Positions 34,200-44,265 of a stretch of 64,000 nucleotides of DNA are shown here, in pieces (positions within the stretch are counted from its first letter, which is position 1; each line of letters opens with the position of its first letter). A program made the position numbers and the translations under genes. The notes under the pieces were generated by a model that was not told the DNA's origin, did not search any database, and worked only from the letters and a program-made list of their open reading frames with translations. Origin of the DNA: Eupeodes corollae (lineage: Eukaryota; Arthropoda; Insecta; Diptera; Syrphidae); assembly GCF_945859685.1 (NCBI RefSeq), contig NC_079147.1:92124315-92188314 (forward strand), given 5' to 3'.

Positions 34200-35640
34200 T
34201 TTTTACCTCCTTTGGACGTTGTGATTACTACGTTACGAGCAGCTACAATACTCCTACTCCAAAATGCAAGCAACATAACAAATAGAAAAGAGTTAAACGA
34301 AAATGCTACTAAGTTCTTCGAAAAACTATTCTCCTCGACCAAGCATATAAATGAAGAAGAAAATATTGAAAATATCGAAAACATAGCTATAAATTTCCTA
34401 ACAACGCAAACTCCCATGTTTAGCAAAGAAAATATTGAAAGGACCATAAATGATTTGAAAAAGGATTGGAAATGATGGAATCTTCGCCAAAGTGATAATA
34501 TACAGGAAAGAATCGTTTTTCGAAATCTTAACATTTATGTTTAACGAAATCATAAGACCTTTAGACCTATAAGTAACATTTCGACAATTTACAACAAGCT
34601 AGGGCAGAAGCTGGATTCAGAGAAGGTTCCTCAACAACAAACCAACTACAGACGATGAATCAACTAATAGAAAAGTGCAATGAACTTCAACAACCAATAT
34701 ACTTCAGTAAAGCATTTGACAGCGTTGAACACGAAACAATATGGAAATCTCTAGAAAATCAAAATATGGACCCAAACGTTATAAAGACTATCAAAAACAT
34801 ATACAAAAATAATGTAGCACAAATAAAAACAGAGAGTACAGGACGTAAATTTAAAAGAACAAGAGGCATCAGACAAGGAGTGCCGCTTTCACCACCACTA
34901 TTTACTGCATTTTTAGAGGATATTTTTCAAAAGATGAACTGGAAGACAAAATATGGCATAAGGATATGTGGACAACTTCTAAACAACCTAAGATTTGAGG
35001 ACGATATAGTTATAGTATAGTATATAATTCTATAATTAAAAGTATAATTCTGGACCATACAAAAATAGAATCCATAGAGGACTACATATACGTGGGACAT
35101 CTAAAATCTTTTAAGGGCCAAGACAAAAAAGAAATCAGCAGACACATGACAAACAGCTGGAAACAATTCTGGAGCCTCAAACAGATTTTAGAACTGGACC
35201 AAAGTGTAGAAACACGAAAATATCTCTTCGAATCCGCTATTTTGCCTGTGCTTACTTATGGACTACAAACCCTGAGCTTGACTGCGATATCTCTAGACTA
35301 GCTAAGGATCTGTCAATCCAAAATGGAAAGAAAAATCCTCGGATAAGACCCAGCGAAAGGATAGGAAATGAAGACATCCGAAACAGTACTCGAATAATGG
35401 ACGTGATAGATAAAACCAAGACTACAGGATCAAAGATGGTTAAAGATGGCAACAAAATGAAGACCGGAAAGCAAGAGACGAACAGGCCGACCGCACAAGA
35501 GATGGAGCGACGATCTTTGCGAAATAAACGAAAATTGGAACAGTTAGGCGAAAAATCAAGACTTATGGGCCGCTTTAGGGTAGGCCATAAACTAATAATA
35601 AAAATTGAAAAAATAAATAACCAAACTTTTAAATATCAAT
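34200..35640 (+). pseudogene. RTE-like LINE reverse transcriptase, decayed
   Basis: Broken coding sequence on the plus strand. A linker (34212-34475) is rich in Glu, Asn and Ile and ends NIERTINDLKKD. The RT begins near 34605 with AGFREGSSTTNQL, then IYFSKAFDSVEHETIW (34700-34740), TRGIRQGVPLSPPLFTAFLED (34858-34925) and LRFEDDIVIV (34987-35017). The C-terminal part shows IEDYIYVGHL, the ILPVLTYGLQT block (35245-35270) and a basic tail with MERRSLRNKRKLEQLGE (35500-35553). This order, with no RNase H, matches RTE-clade elements. The metal-binding motif reads FEDD instead of F/Y-ADD. Several frameshifts are present. Confidence 0.75.
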
Positions 35641-36082
35641 TATATTACTTTCCATTATGTAATTAATAATTCTATATTTGTAATTTGTATCATTTTATCA
35701 AATAATTTGTAAAAATTCTAATTAAAAAAATTTAAAAATTGTATCCAAAGATGTATTTAAATGTATTAAAATGATAAGGCAATAAATAGTTTATAATAAT
35801 AATAATACTTCTGTGCTCCCTTAACTGACCAACCAAGACAAACCCTCGTATAATAAAGTCAGCCATAATGATTTAATCGGGAAAATAAAAAGTCATCAAG
35901 CATTTTGCTCAAGAACCAGTTTAACAGAGCAACCTTCAATGAAAGAGACAGAGAGGCCCCTAGGTACAAGGTAATCAAGTAGTCAGGAAATTCCTTAGAT
36001 ACAGGCTAACAAAGGCGATGACGAGCTGGTCGATGACAAGGTGGTTCCTAGTAGTGCAGTCTCCACTGGAAAATAAAAACGT
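35641..36082. other. AT-rich interval, no gene recognised
   Basis: A short A/T-rich stretch with an AATAATAATAAT run near 35800 follows the RTE remnant and may include its 3' end. Nothing else was recognised. Confidence 0.4.
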
Positions 36083-36750
36083 GCTGAATGTCGTCCAGAT
36101 TAATCTTAAACACTCAAATTGTGTTTCGAATAACTTAAGAGTGTTCTTAAGGGAAGATATGGGTCATTGGCCTCAGAGAGCGAGGCCTCAAAGAAAGCCT
36201 ATATGACCTTATCTATAAAATCCTATACCAAGAGCAAAGTAATTCTAGAACTTATATTTTATCTAGATCGATTCAAGACATTCAAGATTCTCCCAGACCT
36301 AGTAGGTAAAGTATTATCGAAGGAACTTTGCAATTCATCTTTTCTAAAAAAATTTGACAGCATTTTCAGAGTCCTCGGAGGTATTGATGGCGACACATTT
36401 TCCTGGACTCAAGAATTGCAACCACATGAAGAATTTCAGGGACATTCTCTAGAAAAGAAAAGGACATTCTCCGCTAAAAGATACTGAGCATGTATATCTT
36501 AAAGGCAAGTCTACTGAGACGCCCCTGAATGAGGTAATGCGTATAATTATAAAGAAGATAGTTTATAATACAAAATTTACTCTTGCTACTTTCTTAAGGT
36601 GTTTTTAATAAAGTCCTAACTAAATTGATTCACGAATCACTTACTACGTTAGGTCTCGATTTATTCGAAGAATTGGTGAAAGCAATAGTTTATTTACCAT
36701 ATATGCTGATTTAAGCTAGTACTTCATCTAACCTTTTAATAAGTAAACCG
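36083..36750 (+). pseudogene. LINE-E scraps: endonuclease start and RT piece
   Basis: 36083-36165 encodes LNVVQINLKHSNCVSNNLRV, typical of the start of an I/R1-type LINE endonuclease, where the first catalytic Asn lies in QINL. After an unrecognised stretch, 36490-36600 encodes LKGKSTETPLNEVM and FTLATFL, which corresponds to the KGKSTETALHxVxxxIE...FLD block of an RT. Most of the endonuclease and the rest of RT are missing, so the element is a deletion remnant. Confidence 0.55.
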
Positions 36751-36864
36751 TGTAGTCACTTACAGCACGACGACAAAAGTTTACAAGTTTAGGTTGTTGC
36801 GGTAAATTTTACCACAACAAGTTTCACCTCCCTTGTTGCTAACTACTCTTAATGAGTTCTTATT

Positions 36865-37544
36865 GCGGCCGCAAAATTCTGGAAGAGTTTAGTAGAAACC
36901 TGGACCATCAGCCAGTGACCTGGTCTTCTAGCATTTTGGGAAAGCAAATTTAACAGGTCCTACCAAAGTGTGCGAAAGGATTCCACACCAACGAACTGTG
37001 CGACGGTTGGCCCACATATTGGATAAACAATATCGTCAAGGCATGAAGACGATACCCATGCCCAACAATGTGTGTAGAAAAGTCACACCAACTTTAACGT
37101 AGTATGGCCAAGGGCCCACCATAAAGTACATAATTATTAACGATAGAAAAATCACTCCAAGAATATCTTAATAACCACACCACATAAGTAGTCTTTCCTC
37201 AACTAAAAACTAGCGCGTGTAAATACTCGGTAATGCGAGGAATTCCACATGATTTTTCCAGAAAGTCTCGGCTGGAATGGGTTGGAAAGTGAAGAGCTGA
37301 ACTCACTCATTGAGCTACTGGGTCGCATCACCTTTTAAGAGATCGCGTGTGATGAAAGATATCTGGCTTTTCGGGCGCACACCCCATTCTTATGGATGGA
37401 GGCAGTTGCGGGACCGAGACAGATCGATCACCACGCAAAAGATCCGAGAGGATTGCCTAAGGGCAGGTAGCCGGAAGGGTCAAGCTCGCCATGATGAAGG
37501 CCACTTTTTGGATTGCGCTCAAAGTGATTAGACGAAAGAAAAAC
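36865..37544 (+). repeat. Leader-like unit 1 of LTR array
   Basis: 36868-37180 matches 38660-38915 (both hold AAAATTCTGGAAGA, CAAATTTAACAGGTC, AAAGTGTGCGAAAGG and CATGCCCAACAATGTGTGTA). About 355 bp at 37185-37535 has no counterpart in the second unit. No coding sequence is recognised. Confidence 0.6.
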
Positions 37545-38164
37545 TGTGTGAAGGATTTTGTTTTTAAAAAGACCTTCATTTTGTTCGACTGTGGAGAAAA
37601 GTTTTCTTTGAGGAAGGACTACCATAGCTGTGGTGGAAGTGGAAAAGTTAAGTATAGTGTTTTCTTTGTTTTTTTGAAAGATATTGTTTTTTTTTCGTCC
37701 TTTTGACCTTCAAGTCAAAAATCCGTTTTTTTGTTCCCGGTACTACGGGAAGTGTTTAACCGTTTTCGAAAATTTTCTTGAAGTGATTTTTCTTGGGTTG
37801 TCTTTTTTTTGTTTTCCAATTTTGGTTATCGATTAATGATCTTTCTTTTGTTTGCAATACATTTATTGAGAATTGACCTTCTGTCAATCTCCATAATTCA
37901 ATTTGTATCTTTTCCTTTTTTTTTGTTATAAAAGATCCTGGTTTTTAATCCCGGCTTCGGCCAAGGTTTTCCAGGCAAATAAATATAACTTAAATTTCCC
38001 ATCCGGAAAACAAAACCTTTCTTGTATTTCATTCTTTGTTTGAAGACTAATTTCTCAGCTTTTGGTTTTGGTAAACTTCCAGTAAAAAGTTTCCTGGCGC
38101 CCACTTTAAACAATACGACTTGGAGAAATTCACCTCGTCATACTTCGATATCATTTTGATATCA

Positions 38165-38193
38165 ATTTTATTAATCACCTGGATTAATAAAAT
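38165..38193. repeat. Perfect hairpin, 12-bp stem
   Basis: ATTTTATTAATC pairs with GATTAATAAAAT across a 5-base loop. A GATATC-ATTTT-GATATC repeat lies just upstream at 38147-38163. Confidence 0.75.
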
Positions 38194-38405
38194 ATTCACT
38201 AATCGAAACCCCCCCTTAAGCTGAGCTACCGTGCTGGCAATACTTTTATTGCTTCCTGTGGTAAATTCTTTAACCTGTTTGTCATATCGACTGACGTTTC
38301 TCGTAAAGTGTCATAATAACTCTCGCGGCACATCGGCGGTGTGCAATTTCGATTTTGTTTAATTTTAAATCATTTAAAACAAAAAGAATTTAATTCGCAT
38401 CTTCG

Positions 38406-38435
38406 ACAATATTGGATTCGGAAATCCAATATTGT
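38406..38435. repeat. Perfect hairpin, 13-bp stem
   Basis: ACAATATTGGATT pairs with AATCCAATATTGT across a 4-base loop. The tandem unit at 39400-39420 keeps only the right arm. Confidence 0.75.
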
Positions 38436-38499
38436 TTTTAAAACAATCGGAATTATATTCAGTCCGTCGGGTCGGTATTACGGTGAAAAATTTCACTTT

Positions 38500-38559
38500 T
38501 TTTCTATCAGCTTCTAGTGATGATAGCAACCTTTATCATCACTAGAAGCTGATAGAAAA
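38500..38559. repeat. Perfect hairpin, 26-bp stem with 8-base loop
   Basis: The arm at 38500-38525 (with CTATCAGCTTCTAGTGATGA) is exactly complementary to 38534-38559; the loop is GCAACCTT. It is the longest perfect foldback that I noticed in the window and is absent from the second unit. It may be a recent short inversion-duplication or a structured RNA; neither can be decided here. Confidence 0.85.
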
Positions 38560-38651
38560 CCACATCGCAAAATAAACGCAACCTAATGTTTGTAAATTTG
38601 ATCACAAAAAGTTTCAACTTTCTTTTGGTAACCAATCCTTAAAAATTCTCA

Positions 38652-39459
38652 CTGGTGACCCCAAAATTCTGGAAGAATTCAGTTGCATTTTGGAAAATCA
38701 AATTTAACAGGTCTTAACAAAGTGTGCGAAAGGGATCCACACTTACGAGCTGTGCTACGGTTGGTCCAAATATTGGTCTAACAACTCGGAGAAGGCATAA
38801 AGATTATACCCATGCCCAACAATGTGTGTAGTGAAGTCACGCCAATTTTGACTTAGTATGGCCGATGGCCCATAATAAAGTATTAACGATATAAAATCAC
38901 TCTAAGAATACTTAATAACGAAAAGACAGCTGGAAAATTGTGTGAAGAAATATTTTTAAGAAATTAGTTAACGAAATTTTGTTACTATAGTTTTTTTTGT
39001 GTTGAAGATTCGGCTGTAGAACAAAATTGATTTGAAGAAGAACTACTTTAGCTGTAGGGGAAGTTCGAATTCAAAAGCTTTTTTCTTTGTTTGCTAATTT
39101 GTACTTTTGACCTTCGCGTCAAAACTCGACTTTCTCGATATTACGAGACGTGTTTATCGCTTTTGATTTTTTTGTCAAAATAATTCTCTTTAAGTAATTT
39201 TTATCGGTTGTGTTTTACCAACGATTGATAACCTTTTTTTTTCCATACATTTTGTCGAGAATTGACGTTCTCAAAATCTTAGTTTGTATTTTTTTGTCAT
39301 GGTTTTCAATCCCGTCTTCGGCCACGGTTTTCCTTCAAGGTTTAATTTTTTGAAGACTAATTTTCATCGAAAATCGAATTCGAAAATCGAATATTGTTTG
39401 AAAATATTTGTATATATTCAGTCCGTCTGGTCGGTCGAGTGGTGGAAAAATTCGCAACA
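38652..39459 (+). repeat. Leader-like unit 2 and partial LTR
   Basis: 38652-38938 repeats the leader (CTGGTGACCCCAAAATTCTGG onward). 38939-39459 repeats parts of the candidate LTR, including GACCTTCGCGTCAAAA, CAATCCCGTCTTCGGCCA and ATTCAGTCCGTCTGGTCGG, with a large internal deletion. The two units form a tandem array without internal coding sequence. Confidence 0.6.
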
Positions 39460-41060
39460 CAATGTAACACAACACAACTAAAATGATTCCACTTTAGAGT
39501 ACATAACAAAGTGCTAACAGATCATGGCCTCCTCTCCCTAAATCTCAACTGCAATAAAAAATATATCAAATAAAAATAAATTTCCTCTTTTATAGTTCCT
39601 CTTCCTCGTGGAAATTAAAATAGCCAACCACAAAACCTTGTCTTTCACGAAATTTGTATTTAACTTTTCGACAGAGAAGCACAAGTATACTCGTTTATTT
39701 TATTTTTTTTTGTTCCGACAAGGAAGTCCCTCAACACAAAAATAATGCCCGTTCTCCGGAAGTTAGAAATAAAAGACAAAAATTGAATAAATGAAAAACC
39801 ACATAGAAAGCTCCAATAAACGGAATATTTTTTGTCATCAAACTAAATCCTCAGAATAAAATTTATTTTTGAAGAATTTCTTTTCAGGACGCATTATTTC
39901 TTAATAAATTAAAGTCAACAAATTATTTTAATCACATGTATTCCCTTGAAGCAAATTATATCGACAGTTTAAATATGTATGTTTGTACATTAAATAAAAT
40001 AATTACATCGAAGATATTGCTCCTTATAAATTATAATTCAAATCACAACGGTCAGAATCATCAAATGTCATTCCAAATCCACTATTTTATTCAAACAAAA
40101 AAACTGAGTTTTTCTATAAATTTAATTTATTTTTCCTAGGAAACGAATTTCTTGACCTTAAGAATAAATATAGAACATTAAATAAAGCATGTGTCCATTT
40201 CTGAGAATAGTCTCAAAAATGAACCGTACGCAAAGTAGAGATGATACTGTTGAAAAAGAACTGGAACTGTGACGGTAAAAGGACGAATAAATGAGGACAA
40301 ATATTTCAGTAAAAAAACATTTATGTGCGAATATGTTAAATTTTTAAATTTTTTTTGATTTCAAACAAAAAACATGTACACATTTCTTTAAATTGAAATA
40401 ACTGTTTAAGTTTATCTCTATAATTCTAATGAAATGTCATTTATTTACTTAAAATGTCAAATGCTACACTATTCAGAAGGGTGTGGTATTTCTTGGAAAT
40501 TCACTCACTTGTCAAAGTGATAACGCCCTCAGTGGTATTAATTTCGTTTTTAATATAGGTAAGAATTTGGGGTTAAAATTGTTCATAGGTTAAAGAAAGG
40601 AATGTGCTGGTAGCTTAAAACTCATGAATCAATCCGAAAGGAATATGGGGCAGAAGTCGGGTAAAGAGATGGGAAAGTCTTAATTTGGATTTCCTAAGAC
40701 GTCATTACATTGAAAAATCACAGGTGAGATACAATTTTTGTAAGTGAATTTTAACCAAGGAAGTGTTTTGGCATGTTTTAGTCAAAATATAATAAAGAAA
40801 TATCTAGCCTCCCCTTACCAATCCCGTAGTTTTGGTTTCAATCCATTACTGAGTGGACTTCTTGTGGCGGAAGTCACGAATGATATGGTCGAAACTGTGC
40901 TATACAAAAGAAAAAGTTATTATTTGATTAATCATTATCACTATTGTTTTGCAACCATAACAACCACTGGTCACTTCCTCTACAGGTTAAAATTATATTC
41001 TTTTTTTTCGAGCTGTAAAGAGGTTATTAGGATCAGAGAAGTGAATTTCCGTTGTTATGA
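39460..41060. other. AT-rich interval, no gene recognised
   Basis: No domain-bearing frame was found. The 123-residue open frame at 40744-41115 looks like chance sequence running into LINE-B copy 2. Confidence 0.45.
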
Positions 41061-41402
41061 AGCCAACACCTCTGAAGAACACCGGAATATGTTCAAACAA
41101 ACTAGAAAGCACTGAAATGGACATATTCAACGAACCAAATATTTCCATGACCAGAAATTAAGGTAGTACAAATTTCTTTTCATTTGTTTAAACCTTACGA
41201 AACACAACGTCGTCCTCGGTTCAAACGCTCGTCCACAATGACACTCCCTATGTAAGCTCAATTGATAAAGCCAATTTGCTTGAAGCACAGGTTGCTGTTA
41301 ATTCGACACTACCAGAGAGTGTCATGAGTCCTCCTCCTGTTCTTGAGAGCGTAAAGAATTTTTTGAGACAAATCTTCTTTAGCATTCGTACAGTTGCAAA
41401 AG

Positions 41403-41416
41403 TACTGAAAGACCTT
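41403..41416. repeat. Target-site duplication of SINE copy 2, left
   Basis: TACTGAAAGACCTT matches TACTGAAAGGCCTT at 41727-41740 with one mismatch. The duplicated bases are LINE-B coding sequence. Confidence 0.75.
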
Positions 41417-41726
41417 AAAATAAATAAATGCAGTGGGCGGCGCAGCAGTCCGTGAGAACTAGGGCCTAGTGACTGACAACTCTCAACCATTCCTGTCTAA
41501 GATTACTGTTGTCAGGGATGGAAGGGACCTACAGTTTAAAGCCAAATCCAAACGGCAAATTTGAGAAAGCACTTTTCATGGCAAGTATTGCTATTGGAGA
41601 ATTTGTCAATTCCTCTCAAGAGGCAGTATCTACCCGTGAAAAAAACTTTTAGGTGGCATAGGCAGGGATCGAACCCTAGACCCCTCGCATCACAGTCCAT
41701 CGCACTAACCATTATGCCACGGGTAC
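41417..41726 (-). repeat. tRNA-headed SINE, copy 2 (complete)
   Basis: This is a complete SINE on the minus strand, about 310 bp. The 5' end at 41726 has GTACCCGTGGCATAATGG with A box TGGCATAATGG (41719-41709) and B box GGTTCGATCC (41675-41666). GTGGCAT at the 5' side can pair with ATGCCAC after the B box, like a 7-bp tRNA acceptor stem. The body is non-tRNA sequence shared with copy 1. The 3' tail is ATTTATTTATTTT (41431-41417). It would be transcribed by RNA polymerase III and mobilised by a LINE. Confidence 0.85.
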
Positions 41727-41740
41727 TACTGAAAGGCCTT
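41727..41740. repeat. Target-site duplication of SINE copy 2, right
   Basis: TACTGAAAGGCCTT; see 41403-41416. LINE-B RT sequence resumes here. Confidence 0.75.
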
Positions 41741-42250
41741 GACATACACAAATCCACAAATCCACTGGGCCGGATAGGATTCCCCGTATTATTCTGAAGA
41801 TGTTTTCTTGAACGCTGGCAAAACCTCTGCGTAAGCTTTTCCATCTTTCCTGTTCTGCAGGTCTATTTTCGAGCGTAGTGAAAACAGCATTTTTTCAGCC
41901 CGTCCCTAAAAAAGGCGAATACCCTTCCCCCTCTAACTATCACCCAATTGCACTCACGTCCCTTCTTTCCAAGGTCATGGAAAAGATGATAAATTATCAG
42001 CTTAAGAAATATCTCGAAGAATAGTAGCTTTTCAATGACCAATAGTATGGCTTTTCCAGCAATAGTTCCACTGGTGATCTCATGGCTTATCTCACCGAAC
42101 ATAGGAACAAATCCTTATATCGTTTTGGAGAAAGTAAGATTGTTGCATTTGATAGAGTTTGGCACCAAGATCTCTTATCGAAAATGCGTTCTTTGGTATT
42201 GATGAATCTCTTCTTTGGATTAGAAGCTACTTTTTGAACAGTTCAATACA

Positions 42251-42689
42251 AGTTGTATTGGATATACGCTTACAAATATATATAGAAATAGGAAAATAAA
42301 GATAGGAACCCGTAATCGTTGAGTGAGTGTGGAGTGCTTTCCAAAGAGAAGTGATGTTTCGAAGGTGTTGTTGATGGTGGCGGAGGAATTATCCGCCCAT
42401 GTATCCAATGGATATCACCATGACTACTGCTAAGGGTTTACCGTCTCATCACCTTCACCACTGTGGTTTGTTGTTAGGCCCACATTTTAAAAAATGAATT
42501 CCCAATGTTAAACTCCCTTAACCATCACAAAATTGTCGACAATAATAAGGTTTTTTCTTCCTCTTTATTTTTATAACAATTTTATTGTGTTACAAAATTT
42601 AGGAAAATATAAGCAATTAACGCTATAGTTATAAATTCATGAAATAAGCATATTTTTTGTTTAAAATGTAAGATACAATTTAAAAAACT
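42251..42689. other. Interval without recognised gene
   Basis: No domain or repeat was recognised between the end of LINE-B copy 2 and Rpt-A copy D. Confidence 0.45.
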
Positions 42690-43042
42690 GATAACTTTCC
42701 ATCCCGTCTGTCGATTTATCTTACTTAAAAGTTTGTAGGTTTTCGTGTTGGGTTAAAAAAAATGTTAGTTCAATTATTCTTAAGACATTTTAAAATTAAC
42801 AACAATATTTTTCATATAATGAAATAGTTTAGTTTGAATATCTGGTTTTGTTAAATAGATTCTTACTAAAAAAAAATGTTTACCAACTTTAGTAGCATTT
42901 CTTAAATTTTTACAAATTGGGTGAATGAAAAAAATCTGAGAGATATCAGGAACCGAACATCAATTTTTACCAAAGTTGCGTACTATTTTTTGTAGATTTT
43001 ATTTTTTATGAAGAAATCGACTGTTGGATTTATATAACAAAA
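42690..43042 (-). repeat. Rpt-A copy D, left part
   Basis: TCCATCCCGTCTGTCGATTTA, then GTTTGTAGGTTTTCGTGTTG, match the reverse-oriented start of Rpt-A (15395-15690). The copy stops at GACTGTTGGATTTATATAAC and resumes at 57376, on the far side of a 14.3-kb CACTA-like element. Confidence 0.8.
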
Positions 43043-43057
43043 CCCAAGCAACAATTT
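43043..43057 (+). repeat. Left terminal inverted repeat of CACTA-like element 2
   Basis: CCCAAGCAACAATTT, the exact complement of 57361-57375. Confidence 0.85.
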
Positions 43058-43924
43058 TTGGTAAAAATTCGGCTTACAAACCGATTTATAACCCGAGGTT
43101 ATTTACCGAAAAGTAATGAAATCGGTAAAAATCACGGCTGGGAGACGTTCCAGAACCATTACCATTACCCGAAATGGTCAGTAATTTTTGAACTTGGGTT
43201 TTTTCTTGGTAACAAAAAAGCGATTTTAAAGAGTTAAATAATAACTTCTTCTAAACCTGGGTTTTTGTTTGGTAATAAAAAACCAGCTTTAAACAGTAAA
43301 ATATTAACTACCTATTGGAGGTTAAATGTAACCGATAAGAATCGGTTAATATCTTACGTTCCGTTAACGTTATTTTAAAGCGTTATGGTGACGTATTTTA
43401 TTTACCAGTTATTACAGGTAGTAAGGACACCTACAAATCGGTTTTTTCAATACCTGGTTTCAACGTTTTTAATTAGGTTACTTAAAAACCATTATTTTTC
43501 GTCAGTTAGAATTAGGTTACCAAAAAACCCAGTATAATTCCGAAATCAGTTATTTTATAACTATTTATAACTTCCTGAAAATAAAATTCCTTTTAAATAA
43601 AAAGAGGTTACAAAATTACTTTTTACATGTTTTTTATTCTTGTTTAAACTCAACATTTAACTACTTTATAACTTAAAACTAATGCATACTTAAATATATA
43701 ACTTAAGTTATAATAATAAAAAAAAAAAATTAATCGGTTGCTGCTCCGTCGCTGAAAATAAATAAACAGATTTATTAGAAAAAAAATAAAAATAAAAAAA
43801 TTAATTTAAATTAATTTTGTTTAGTTTAAACTACATAAATATAATATTTATATAACTATATAAAAAAAAATGTGGGTAAAATGAACTTACAATTTTCTCA
43901 GCCTGAAGCGGGCCTGCTTTAAGT

Positions 43925-43928
43925 ACGT
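43925..43928. repeat. Target-site duplication of BEL1, left (ACGT)
   Basis: ACGT lies just outside the left LTR and again at 52053-52056. A 4-5 bp duplication is usual for BEL/Pao insertions. Confidence 0.75.
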
Positions 43929-44251
43929 TGTTCTCGACTAGAAACTTTAGCAAAGTTTTAGAAATTATGCCGGTTAAAAATGTTCCAAAGAAAAGACGTT
44001 ATCTTGTTCAAACTTGAAATTAGAATAATCTTTAATTTTATCATATGACCTAGTGTACAATACAAAATATATACAATCCATTAATTTCTTTATATAATCT
44101 TGACATTCAAATGACATTTTTATCTTATTTAACAATTTGTGGAACGTATTTATTATTATTAAAAATGAACTAAATGAATTTAAAAACTGAATGAATGTTC
44201 AAATACTTTAAAGTTCTGTTTGCATTTACGCGAATTATTTACATTCGCACA
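43929..44251 (-). repeat. BEL1 3' LTR, 323 bp
   Basis: On the plus strand it runs TGTTCTCGAC ... TTCGCACA and, as far as I can read, is base-for-base the same as 51730-52052. It has TG...CA ends. Its minus-strand start holds the small inverted repeat GCGAAT...ATTCGC. Confidence 0.95.
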
Positions 44252-44265
44252 TTCTCCCCGCCATT
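44252..44265 (-). other. BEL1 polypurine tract
   Basis: On the minus strand AATGGCGGGGAGAA lies directly before the 3' LTR. This is the usual place and composition for the plus-strand primer. Confidence 0.75.

Larger units (their letters stand above)
37545..38651 (+). repeat. Candidate LTR of an unidentified LTR element
   Basis: The segment starts TGTGTGAAGG and ends TTCTCA, and is followed at once by CTGGTGACCCC, a plausible primer-binding-type sequence. Parts recur at 38939-39459, which starts TGTGTGAAG. The TG...CA limits and the adjacent motif suggest an LTR of about 1.1 kb. No coding region was found to confirm it. Several perfect hairpins lie inside. Confidence 0.45.
41061..42250 (+). 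pseudogene. LINE-B copy 2, Jockey/CR1-like RT remnant
   Basis: This is the sister of 11289-12740 on the opposite strand. It carries a pre-RT segment (41060-41400), then the LKGLDIHKS block (41729-41760), PVPKKGEYPSPSNYHPIALT near 41900-41960, LLSKVMEKMINYQLKKYLEE to 42020, STGDLMAYLTE near 42066-42100 and FGESKIVAFD to 42155. It is truncated near 42250, before the YADD region. The reading frame changes repeatedly. A SINE is inserted at 41417-41726 between pre-RT and RT. Confidence 0.8.

Noticed and set aside
40744..41115. 123-codon open frame as a gene
   Set aside because: It runs into LINE-B sequence, has no domain, and its codon at the start is not ATG.
41650..41726. Functional tRNA gene
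   Set aside because: It has A and B boxes and an acceptor-like stem, but it is the head of a 310-bp SINE also found at 1417-1715 and 7008-7030.
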